Assembly: GCF_937873615.1 (NCBI RefSeq)
Contig: NZ_CALMYP010000058.1
Coordinates: 62,001-126,000 of the forward strand
Source of the DNA: an uncultured Paracoccus sp.
GTDB taxonomy: Bacteria > Pseudomonadota > Alphaproteobacteria > Rhodobacterales > Rhodobacteraceae
Length of the DNA: 64,000 bases
Reading direction: 5' to 3'
The translations under genes were made by a program, and so were the position numbers. Positions 1 through 7,220 of the stretch are shown in pieces. The notes beneath the pieces are model-generated. The model made no database searches. It saw only the letters and a list, made by a program, of their open reading frames with translations, and had not been told where the DNA came from. Numbering within the stretch: the stretch's first letter is position 1; each line of letters starts with the position of its first letter.

Positions 1-765
1 CTGGGCACGCTTGGCCGGGTCTGCGACGGCGTGCCCGAAGTGCTGCGCGCCGCGCGCGAAGAACTGAAAGGCGGCGCACAATATATCAAGATCATGGCCG
101 ATGGCGGCGTTTCCTCGCCCTCCGACCCGATCGGCTATCTGGTCTTTTCGGAAGAGGAGATCCGGGCCGCTGTCATGGTGGCGAAGAATTTCGGCACCTA
201 TGTCTCTGCTCATCTCTATGACGACCGCGCCATTGTCCGGGCGCTGGATTGTGGCGTCGAATGCATCGAACACGGCAACCTGATCAGCGACGATAGCATT
301 GCCCGCATCGCACGAGAGGGGCAGGTGATCGTGCCAACCAATATCGCCTATGAGGCGCTGGCTCGCGATGGGGCGAAATACGGGCTGCCGCCGGAATCCG
401 TCGCCAAGATCGAGGATGTCCGCGAAGCCGGTCTGGAAAAGCTGGAAAAGCTCTACAAGGCCGGGGCCACGGTCGGTTACGGCTCGGACCTGCTGGGCGG
501 GCTGCACAAGTACCAGTCCGAGGAATTCGCCATTCGTGGTCGCTACCTACCCGCAGATGCGGTGATCCGCTCTGCCACCGTCGATGCCGCCAAGGTCCTG
601 CGGATGGAAGGCGAGATCGGCGTGATCGCACCGGGCGCCCATGCCGATCTGGTGGTGGTGGACGGCAACCCGCTGGACGATCTTGGCCTGCTCGCCTCGG
701 GTGGGGATCATCTGTCGCTGATCCTTCAGGGCGGCAAGGTCGTGAAACAGTCGACCGGCGTTTAG
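1..765 (+). CDS. Metal-dependent amidohydrolase, C-terminal part (5' end outside window)
   Basis: The reading frame is open from the first base, so the N-terminus, including the usual first HxH metal motif, is missing. The visible 254 residues carry the other hallmarks of the imidazolonepropionase-like/Xaa-Pro dipeptidase-like amidohydrolases. These are a lysine in IKIMADGG (candidate carboxylated metal bridge), histidines in SAHLYD and IEHGNL, and the catalytic aspartate in GSDLLGG. The C-terminal strand-rich part (GVIAPGAHADLVVVDGNPL) is the typical composite-domain closure. Members hydrolyse dipeptides, N-acylated amino acids or related cyclic amides; the substrate cannot be read here. It ends seven bases before a convergent TetR gene, beyond which lies a TRAP transporter, suggesting import and hydrolysis of one substrate. 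Family is secure; function is inferred. Confidence 0.85.
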   Translation: MGTLGRVCDGVPEVLRAAREELKGGAQYIKIMADGGVSSPSDPIGYLVFSEEEIRAAVMVAKNFGTYVSAHLYDDRAIVRALDCGVECIEHGNLISDDSIARIAREGQVIVPTNIAYEALARDGAKYGLPPESVAKIEDVREAGLEKLEKLYKAGATVGYGSDLLGGLHKYQSEEFAIRGRYLPADAVIRSATVDAAKVLRMEGEIGVIAPGAHADLVVVDGNPLDDLGLLASGGDHLSLILQGGKVVKQSTGV

Positions 766-771
766 GGCAGA

Positions 772-1416
772 TCAGCGCGCCGGGCGTTTCGCATCGACCT
801 GGCGCGCAATATCCTTCCACATCTCCAGAAGTCGATCGGTGACCGACGGATCTTTGTCAAAGCTCTGGTGAACCGCGATGCCGCGAAGCACAGACAGGAT
901 CAACTGCACGAACAGCCGGTCTTCTTCGTTTTCGACGCTGCTGCCCAGAAGCGCCACTGCCTTGGTATCGCGACGCTCGATCCAGTCGGAGATGATCACC
1001 AGAAGCGACCGGCCCAACTCGTTGTCGATTCGCGCTGCCAGCATCAGCTCCAATGCCGCGATGTAATGTTTGGTCGCGAAGAGATTGTCCCAAAGCGCTT
1101 CAATCAGATCAGTGACGCTGATCGAGGTCACACCATAATCGTCACCCAGCGGATAGATCTCAGCCCATTGATCGACGAGATGCTGATATGCCGCCAGGAA
1201 AAGGTCGTTTCGCGTCGGATAGTGGTGCGTCAGCGCACCGCGCGAGACATTGGCCTTCTCGGCGATCAGCGTGGTCGAGATCCGCTCATACCCGTATTCG
1301 ATCAGCGCATCCAATGTCGCCTCGCAGACGGCGGTGCGGGTCGCATTGGATCGCTCGGCCTGGGTGCGGCGGCGTGCGGGCTTTGCTGCGTTCTTCAGCA
1401 TCGGTTCATCCGTCAT
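772..1416 (-). CDS. TetR family transcriptional regulator
   Basis: The product is 214 residues. An N-terminal helix-turn-helix (roughly residues 25-70, with TTLIAEKANVSRGALTHHYPTRNDLF) is followed by an all-helical ligand-binding domain, the normal TetR plan and length. I chose the start at MTDEPM because AGGAG lies about seven bases upstream; a longer frame with an extra 18 residues lacks such a site. The gene is divergent from the TRAP genes and convergent with the amidohydrolase, so it most likely represses the transporter, and perhaps itself, until a substrate-derived ligand binds. An imperfect palindrome in the divergent gap is a plausible operator. The ligand is unknown. Confidence 0.9.
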   Translation of the reverse strand: MTDEPMLKNAAKPARRRTQAERSNATRTAVCEATLDALIEYGYERISTTLIAEKANVSRGALTHHYPTRNDLFLAAYQHLVDQWAEIYPLGDDYGVTSISVTDLIEALWDNLFATKHYIAALELMLAARIDNELGRSLLVIISDWIERRDTKAVALLGSSVENEEDRLFVQLILSVLRGIAVHQSFDKDPSVTDRLLEMWKDIARQVDAKRPAR

Positions 1417-1480
1417 ACGTCTCTCCTGCGGCCGATGGGCGGTTTTGCGCAGAATTGCCGTGGGCGGCAATAAAACATTT

Positions 1481-1498
1481 ACATACAGACACGTTTGT
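1481..1498. promoter_or_regulatory. Putative TetR operator
   Basis: ACATAC-N6-GTTTGT is an imperfect inverted repeat (five of six bases match per arm) in the A/T-rich gap between the divergent TetR gene and dctP. Size, symmetry and place fit a TetR-family operator. This is visual pattern recognition only. Confidence 0.4.
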
Positions 1499-1568
1499 TT
1501 TCTACTTTACCATAATCACAACCGAACCGGCCATGAAAACCGGTCTTCCGAAACTGACAGGAGTGAAC

Positions 1569-2696
1569 ATGAACCGCAATCTTATCTCGCTTGCCGGGCT
1601 TGTCTTGATGGCAGCGGCCGGCACGAGCGCCAATGCCGAAACCAAGTTTATCGCCAACTCCTTCTATGATGGCGGCCATCCGCTGTCGAAATTCGGCTAT
1701 GTCGAATGGGCCGATATCGTGAAGGACCTCTCGGGCGGCGATCTTGCCCCCGAGGTCTATACCGGCACCGTGCTTCTGGCCCCGCGCGCGGCACTGCAGG
1801 GCGCGCAGGACAATGTCGTGCAGGTTGCCAATATCTCGGCGGTCTATATCCCCTCGGAAATGCCGGTCGCCAATGCGGTTCAGGAACTGGGCTTCAACTA
1901 TTCCGACCCGAAGGCGATGATCTTCGCGGCGACGGATTTCTCGATGCACAATCCGACGCAACTCAAGGAATGGACGGATAACAAGATCGTCTATCTCGGC
2001 GCCTATACAACGCCGCCCTATATCCTGTTCTGCACCTCGCCCGTCACCACCCTTGCCGAGTTCAAGGGCAAGCGCATCCGCACCGCCGGCTCTGCTGTCT
2101 CGATGTGGGTCGAGGAAGCCGGTGGTGTTCCGGTCAATGTGCCTTCGTCTGAGATGTATACCGGGTTGGAGCGTGGCTCGCTCGATTGCGCGACAAATGC
2201 GGCAAACGACCTGATCGACCGCTCGCTTTGGGAGGTTGCCAAACACACCACCCTGCTGCCGACGGGCATGTATTGGGCCGGGCCGGAATGGGGTTACAAC
2301 ACCGATTTCTGGACCGGGCTGAGCGTGGAACAGCGCAGCGTTCTGATGGAGGCGACTGCGCGCTCGATGGCGCGGATGATCATCAACTACGCGCAGCGGG
2401 CCGAAGATGCGCTGACCGAAGCGCAGGAGAAGGGCAATACCGTCGCCGAGCCGGGCGAGGATCTTCTGGCCTCGGTCACCGCCTTCCGCGAAACCTCGCT
2501 CGCTGCCGCTATCGCTGCCGCCGACGCCGCCACGGGCGGCGAAGGCCAGGCGCTGATCGACGATTTCCAGGCCACCGTGGCGAAATGGGATGCGCTGCTC
2601 GCCGAGGTCGATACCAATGACGAGGACGCCCTGACCGCGCTTGCCATGAAGGAAATCTATGGCACGCTCGATCCCGCCACCTATGGCGTGAACTGA
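1569..2696 (+). CDS. dctP: TRAP transporter substrate-binding protein (DctP family)
   Basis: The product is a 375-residue periplasmic receptor. It has a Sec signal (MNRNLISLAGLVLMAAAGTSANA, likely cut before ETKF) and a DctP-type bilobal fold. Family features include KGKRIRTAG and the downstream stretch VPVNVPSSEMYTGLERGSLDCATNA, where TRAP receptors contact the substrate and hinge. The arginine in KRIRTAG occupies the usual carboxylate-binding position, so an organic acid or acylated amino acid ligand is likely. I chose this start because AGGAG sits six bases upstream and a signal peptide follows directly; longer in-frame starts would bury the signal. It is the first gene of dctP-dctQ-dctM and is followed by a strong intercistronic hairpin. 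Confidence 0.93.
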   Translation: MNRNLISLAGLVLMAAAGTSANAETKFIANSFYDGGHPLSKFGYVEWADIVKDLSGGDLAPEVYTGTVLLAPRAALQGAQDNVVQVANISAVYIPSEMPVANAVQELGFNYSDPKAMIFAATDFSMHNPTQLKEWTDNKIVYLGAYTTPPYILFCTSPVTTLAEFKGKRIRTAGSAVSMWVEEAGGVPVNVPSSEMYTGLERGSLDCATNAANDLIDRSLWEVAKHTTLLPTGMYWAGPEWGYNTDFWTGLSVEQRSVLMEATARSMARMIINYAQRAEDALTEAQEKGNTVAEPGEDLLASVTAFRETSLAAAIAAADAATGGEGQALIDDFQATVAKWDALLAEVDTNDEDALTALAMKEIYGTLDPATYGVN

Positions 2697-2705
2697 TCTG
2701 CCTTT

Positions 2706-2729
2706 GCGGCGCCGGAACCCCGGCGCCGC
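2706..2729 (+). promoter_or_regulatory. Intercistronic hairpin after dctP
   Basis: A perfect 10-bp GC-only stem, GCGGCGCCGG/CCGGCGCCGC, with an AACC loop lies between the receptor and small-permease genes. No proper T-run follows, so partial termination or 3' mRNA protection is more likely than full termination. It could raise receptor output over permease output. Confidence 0.6.
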
Positions 2730-2757
2730 TTCCTGTTCCGCAAGAAGGTTCCGGGCC

Positions 2758-3249
2758 ATGAACGGATTTCAGCGCGCCGTGAAACTGCTGAATGGCGGCT
2801 TTCTGGTGCTGAGCGGCATCTTCATCATCCTGATGATGCTGCATATCACTGTCGACGTGGCGCTGCGCAATTCGGGCGTCGCCGTTCAGGGCACGCTGGA
2901 GATCGTGTCCTTCTATTACATGGTCTGTCTGGTCATGCTGCCGATGGGCTATGTCGAGTTGCAGAACGAGCATATCCGTGTCGATCTGTTCGCGCAGATG
3001 ATGCCGCCGCCGGCCCAGCTTGGCCTCTATGTCATCGCCTGCCTTCTGGGGATGCTGTTCTTCGGAATGCTGTGCTGGCAGAGCTTTCACGACGCCATGC
3101 GCGCCACCCGCTCGGCCGAGGAGGCGATGGCCAATTTCCGCTTCTACATCTGGCCAGCCCGTTGGGCCTTGCCGATCGGCTTTGGCGGTCTGTTTCTTGC
3201 CGCGCTGTCGAACCTGATTCGCGCCATGTCCGAACGCCGCGCGCTTTAA
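2758..3249 (+). CDS. dctQ: TRAP transporter small permease (DctQ family)
   Basis: This 163-residue protein has four predicted membrane helices (around residues 14-36, 50-68, 90-112 and 128-152). This is the layout of the small TRAP membrane subunit, which joins the large permease and helps couple to the periplasmic receptor. I chose the ATG starting MNGFQRAV; AAGAAGG lies upstream and the longer frame would run back into the hairpin. It is followed after 13 bases by dctM. Sequence is poorly conserved in this family, so the call rests on length, hydrophobicity and context between dctP and dctM. Confidence 0.9.
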   Translation: MNGFQRAVKLLNGGFLVLSGIFIILMMLHITVDVALRNSGVAVQGTLEIVSFYYMVCLVMLPMGYVELQNEHIRVDLFAQMMPPPAQLGLYVIACLLGMLFFGMLCWQSFHDAMRATRSAEEAMANFRFYIWPARWALPIGFGGLFLAALSNLIRAMSERRAL

Positions 3250-3262
3250 GGGGAACAGTCGC

Positions 3263-4573
3263 ATGAGCAATATCTCCATCGGCACTGCCGGCATTTTCAT
3301 CGCCCTGTTCCTGATCGCCTTGCGGGTGCCCATCGGCCTCGCGCTCGGTCTGGTCTCGGTCCTCGGCATTGCCGCCATGACCAGCATGAATGTCGCCTGG
3401 GGCATGATCTCGGCCACGCCCTTCGACTATATCGGCCAGTGGGAGCTTTCGGCGGCGCCGATGTTCCTGCTGATGGGCTATCTCTGCTCGACCACCGACA
3501 TGACACGGGGGCTGTTCGCGGCGCTTCGGCTGGCACTGGCACGACTGCCGGGCGGGCTTGCCATCGCCTCGGTCGGGGCCTGTGCGTTCTTTGCCGCCGC
3601 CGCCGGGTCCTCGGTCGCCACCGCTTCGGCCATGTCGCGCATCGCCGTCCCGGAAATGCTGCGCAACGGCTATGACAAGGGGCTGGCCACCGGGACCATC
3701 GCTGCCTCGGGCACGCTCGGTTCGCTGATCCCGCCCTCGGTCCTGCTGATCCTTTACGGCGTCTATGCCCAGGTCTCGGTCGGACAGCTGTTCCTGGCCG
3801 GCTTCATTCCGGGCATCGTCTCGGCGCTGATCTACATGGCGATGATCGTGGTGCGGGTGAAGCTGAAGCCCAGCCTTGCCGGCCATGCCGTCATCACCGT
3901 CGGCGCCGAGGAACGCCGCACCATCCTGCGCGAGATCTGGCCCCTGCCGGTGCTGATCTTTTCGGTCCTGGGCGGCATCTTCTCGGGCGTTTTCTCGCCC
4001 ACCGAAGCCGGCGCGCTTGGCGCATTCATTGCCGGGTTGATCGCATTCGTCCGTGGTCAGCTGACCCGTGCCGCCTTCTTCGAGGCCGTGCGGCAGGCCA
4101 TCATTTCCACGGCCTCGATCTTCCTGATCCTGATCGGCTCGCTTTTCTTCACCCGTTTCCTGGCTTTGTCGGGCATGCCCACGGCATTCTCGAACCTGAT
4201 CCTCTCGGTCAGTTCGGAACCGTGGTGGATTCTGCTGGCGGTGACGGTGATCTATGTCGTGCTGGGGATGCTGATCGACAGTATCGGGCTTCTGCTGCTG
4301 ACCCTGCCGCTGATCCTGCCGCTGATCGAAACCGCTGGCATGAACCCGATCTGGTTCGGCATCATTGTGGTCAAGCTGCTGGAGATCGGACTGGTCACAC
4401 CGCCTATCGGGCTGAACGTCTACATGATCAAAAGCGCGCTCGGCAATCTTGTCACCCTGCCAGAGGTCTTTCGCGGCGTCGGCTGGTTCATCGCCATGGA
4501 TTTCCTGACGCTTCTTCTGCTGATCCTGATCCCGGCCCTGTCGCTCTGGCTGCCGCAACTGGCCTTTGGCTAG
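3263..4573 (+). CDS. dctM: TRAP transporter large permease (DctM family)
   Basis: The 436-residue protein is almost entirely hydrophobic, with about twelve helices and re-entrant hairpins, as in the elevator-type DctM subunit that performs sodium-driven transport. Family signatures include ASGTLGSLIPPSVLLILYG, FSPTEAGALGA and GLVTPPIGLNVYMIKS. It starts 13 bases after dctQ behind AAGGGGA. It ends the three-gene TRAP operon, and a stem-loop follows before a convergent gene. The substrate is not known, but the amidohydrolase beyond the regulator is the best local hint. Confidence 0.95.
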   Translation: MSNISIGTAGIFIALFLIALRVPIGLALGLVSVLGIAAMTSMNVAWGMISATPFDYIGQWELSAAPMFLLMGYLCSTTDMTRGLFAALRLALARLPGGLAIASVGACAFFAAAAGSSVATASAMSRIAVPEMLRNGYDKGLATGTIAASGTLGSLIPPSVLLILYGVYAQVSVGQLFLAGFIPGIVSALIYMAMIVVRVKLKPSLAGHAVITVGAEERRTILREIWPLPVLIFSVLGGIFSGVFSPTEAGALGAFIAGLIAFVRGQLTRAAFFEAVRQAIISTASIFLILIGSLFFTRFLALSGMPTAFSNLILSVSSEPWWILLAVTVIYVVLGMLIDSIGLLLLTLPLILPLIETAGMNPIWFGIIVVKLLEIGLVTPPIGLNVYMIKSALGNLVTLPEVFRGVGWFIAMDFLTLLLLILIPALSLWLPQLAFG

Positions 4574-4587
4574 GTGCTTGGTCTCAT

Positions 4588-4625
4588 CAAGTGACCTCGC
4601 AATGACTATCCGAACGAGGCACTTG
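4588..4625. terminator. Stem-loop between convergent dctM and DsbD-N genes
   Basis: CAAGTG(A)CCTCG pairs with CGAGGCACTTG, giving eleven base pairs with one bulged A and a 15-base loop. It has no T-tract on either strand. Its place between convergent genes suggests transcript-end processing or bidirectional termination. Confidence 0.4.
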
Positions 4626-4660
4626 GGGCGAATGCTTGACTCGGCACCAAGACCAGGCGT

Positions 4661-5443
4661 CTAGCCGTCCGCGCAGCCGTGGAATTCGGTTGCGCCACCC
4701 TGGCCCATGACGGTCATGACAACGGCCTCGGGGTCGACCGGGAAGGGCTTTCCATGGGGGGCGACCAGATCGACGGTGACTTCGGTCCCGTCAGCGTTGA
4801 AAGCGGGTGCCGAGACCCAGATATCCGGGGCACCGCGATATTCCACCGCCAGTTCGGCGCCCGGCTCTGGTGTGCTCAGCGTGATCGTGGTGCCATCCTC
4901 GATCTCGCCCATTTCGCAGGCGGGCTTTTCGGTGGAGCGCTGCGGGGTCGCAGCCATCGCTGCCTCGATCACCGGGTCGGGGTCGACTGCCGCCGCCGGC
5001 GCGACCAGATCGAGGCTGGCCGGGATGCAGATGTTTTCGCAGAGCCCGAAGCTGACATGGGCCGAGATGCCGATCGGCTTGCCGGCGTCCTCGGGCGTGA
5101 CCGTGAAGGGCAGCAGCAGCCGGTCGTGATGGCCAAGCGTGCGCACCCCGTCCGAGACGATCACCTCGGGGGCCGGCCAGTGGAATTCGACCGCGCCGAT
5201 ATTGCTGCCCTGCCAGTCGAATTCGGGCGGCAGGCCGGCATCGCCGGGGCTGCGCCAATAGGTCTTCCAGCCGGGTTCCAGCACCAGTTCCAGCGCCGCC
5301 ACGCGCCGGCCATCGGCATCGGTCCAGCCGGGCAGGATCCGGGCCGAGGTCAGGCCATCGGGCAGGTCTCGGGCCGGATCTTGGGCCAGGCCGGGAAGGG
5401 CGGGGACGGTTGCCAGAAAAGTGGCGAGCAGCAGGTGTCTCAT
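4661..5443 (-). CDS. Periplasmic DsbD N-terminal-like domain protein
   Basis: This 260-residue protein has a Sec signal (MRHLLLATFLATVPALPGLAQ). The rest resembles the immunoglobulin-like N-terminal domain of DsbD/ScsB thiol-disulfide reductases. It shows the aromatic motif KTYWRSPGDAGLPP and two cysteines in FGLCENICIP, spaced CxxxC, as in that domain; further single cysteines are in KPACEMGEI and FHGCADG. It lacks the membrane electron-transfer and thioredoxin domains of full DsbD, so it probably works as a separate periplasmic redox or metal-handling partner. The start is the ATG in front of the signal. It is divergent from yqgE. Domain recognition is good; the exact partner is unknown. 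Confidence 0.8.
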   Translation of the reverse strand: MRHLLLATFLATVPALPGLAQDPARDLPDGLTSARILPGWTDADGRRVAALELVLEPGWKTYWRSPGDAGLPPEFDWQGSNIGAVEFHWPAPEVIVSDGVRTLGHHDRLLLPFTVTPEDAGKPIGISAHVSFGLCENICIPASLDLVAPAAAVDPDPVIEAAMAATPQRSTEKPACEMGEIEDGTTITLSTPEPGAELAVEYRGAPDIWVSAPAFNADGTEVTVDLVAPHGKPFPVDPEAVVMTVMGQGGATEFHGCADG

Positions 5444-5559
5444 GCCGGCAATCTAGCCCTATGGCGGGGCGGCCTGAAATCACCTTTTCGACAGGAAATC
5501 CGACAGCCCCTTGCCGATTTCGCGCGAAGCGCCGATCCTTGCCGGCAGGAGGTCCCGTG

Positions 5560-6135
5560 ATGAATTCCGCCATGACCCGTGACAGCGACCTGACCGGCAA
5601 GATCCTGATCGCCATGCCCGACATGGGCGACCCGCGTTTCCGGCATTCGGTCGTGCTGGTCTGTGCGCATTCCGACGAGGGGGCCATGGGGATCGTGCTG
5701 AACCAGCCCATGCGCGGCATGAACTTCGTCGAGCTTCTGGACATGCTGGGCATCGAGGCCGGCGACGAGGCCATCCGGCTTCCCCTGCGCACCGGCGGCC
5801 CGGTCGAACCGGTGCGCGGCTTCGTGCTGCATCGCCAGTCGGGACCGCTTGGCGATGGCTCGATGGATGTGGGCAGCGGGCTGGCGCTGACCACGACGCG
5901 CGACATTCTGGTGGAACTAGCCGAGGGGCGCGGTCCGGCGCAGGCGATACTGGCGCTTGGCTATTCCGGCTGGGGCGCGGGGCAGCTCGACCGAGAGATT
6001 CGCGCCAATGGCTGGCTGACCGCCGAGATGGACCCCGATTACGCCTTCGGCGAGCCCGTCACGGTCTGGATGCGTGCGCTGCATTCCCTTGGCGTCGATC
6101 CGCTGTCGCTGTCGGGGGCGGCAGGTCGTGCCTAG
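5560..6135 (+). CDS. yqgE: YqgE/AlgH family protein
   Basis: This 191-residue cytoplasmic protein opens with LTGKILIAMPDMGDPRFRHSVVLVCAHSDEGAMGIVLNQP, the conserved YqgE/AlgH core (UPF0301). AlgH was linked to alginate regulation in Pseudomonas, but the biochemical role is unsettled. I chose the start behind AGGAGG (seven-base spacing); earlier in-frame codons overlap the neighbour's leader and have no ribosome-binding site. Its stop overlaps by four bases the stop of the convergent threonylcarbamoyl-AMP synthase gene. Confidence 0.92.
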   Translation: MNSAMTRDSDLTGKILIAMPDMGDPRFRHSVVLVCAHSDEGAMGIVLNQPMRGMNFVELLDMLGIEAGDEAIRLPLRTGGPVEPVRGFVLHRQSGPLGDGSMDVGSGLALTTTRDILVELAEGRGPAQAILALGYSGWGAGQLDREIRANGWLTAEMDPDYAFGEPVTVWMRALHSLGVDPLSLSGAAGRA

Positions 6136-7085
6136 CGAGGCGCGGCCGCCCGGCGCAGACGGTCGTTGATCGCGCGGCCCATGCCGTGATCTGGGACAGG
6201 TGCCACGGCGATGGGACGACCGGTCGCGTCGGCCCGATGCAGGGCATCGAAGAGGTTCGCGGCGGCCTCGACCAGATCGCCCGAAGGCGACAGCGTGATC
6301 TCGCCCGAGACCGGGCCGAAGCCGATCAGGAACTCGTCCGGCCCGGCGGCGCGGGCGTTCAACCGCACCGGCGCGCCGGGGGCGTAATGGCTGGTGAGCA
6401 TGCCCGGCGCGGCGGGCTTTTCGGGATCGGCATTGGCGGCGGGCATGGTCAGCCGCTGACCGAGAGCTTCGGCAATCGCCTCGGCCGGGATGCCGCCGGG
6501 GCGCAGCAGCGCGGGCAGGCCGCCCTGCCAGCCGATGATGGTCGATTCGACCCCGACCGGGCAGGGGCCGGCATCGATCACCGCCGCCAGCTTGCCATCC
6601 AGCCCGGCCATGACATGCGCCGCCGTGGTCGGGCTGATCCGGCCCGAGCGATTGGCCGAGGGTGCGGCCACGACACCGCCGAAAGCGTGCAGCAGATCCT
6701 GCGCCGCCTGATGCGCCGGCACCCGTATCGCCACCGTATCGAGCCCCGCCGTCACCAGCGAGGCGATGCCCGAATCCGCGCGCAGGGGCACCACCAGCGT
6801 CAGTGCGCCGGGCCAGAAAGCTTCGGCCAGCCGCCGCGCCGGATCGCCGAAGATGCCGATGGTCTCGGCCGTGGCCAGATCGGGGGCGTGGACGATCAGC
6901 GGGTTGAAGCTGGGCCGGCCCTTGGCGGCATAGATCGCCGCCACCGCCAGGGGGTTGCGGGCGTCGGCGGCCAGCCCGTATACGGTTTCGGTCGGCATTG
7001 CCACCAGCCGGCCCTGTGCCAGCATCATCGCGGCATAGGCGAGTTCTTCCGGTTCGGGCGCGAGCAGGCGGGTTTCGGCTTGCAT
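6132..7085 (-). CDS. tsaC: L-threonylcarbamoyladenylate synthase, Sua5 type
   Basis: This enzyme makes threonylcarbamoyl-AMP from threonine, bicarbonate and ATP, the first step to the t6A37 base of ANN-decoding tRNAs. The N-terminal YrdC domain (about residues 10-205) shows GRLVAMPTETVYGLAADA, KGRPSFNPLIVH, APSANRSGRISPTTA and VESTII. A further C-terminal domain (residues 220-317, with LTSHYAPGAPVRL) makes the 317-residue protein Sua5/YwlC-like rather than the short TsaC type. It is convergent with yqgE. Confidence 0.95.
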   Translation of the reverse strand: MQAETRLLAPEPEELAYAAMMLAQGRLVAMPTETVYGLAADARNPLAVAAIYAAKGRPSFNPLIVHAPDLATAETIGIFGDPARRLAEAFWPGALTLVVPLRADSGIASLVTAGLDTVAIRVPAHQAAQDLLHAFGGVVAAPSANRSGRISPTTAAHVMAGLDGKLAAVIDAGPCPVGVESTIIGWQGGLPALLRPGGIPAEAIAEALGQRLTMPAANADPEKPAAPGMLTSHYAPGAPVRLNARAAGPDEFLIGFGPVSGEITLSPSGDLVEAAANLFDALHRADATGRPIAVAPVPDHGMGRAINDRLRRAAAPR

Positions 7086-7220
7086 GAGGGTCCAGGCGGT
7101 TCGTTACGCAGGGTTATTCGGGACGGGGCTTGCCGGATAAACCGTGCCAGTTAATCTGTTTTTCCAGATAACCTGCATAGACGCCGAGCGCCTTTCCGGC
7201 AACCCGGCGGGGGAGCCAGA

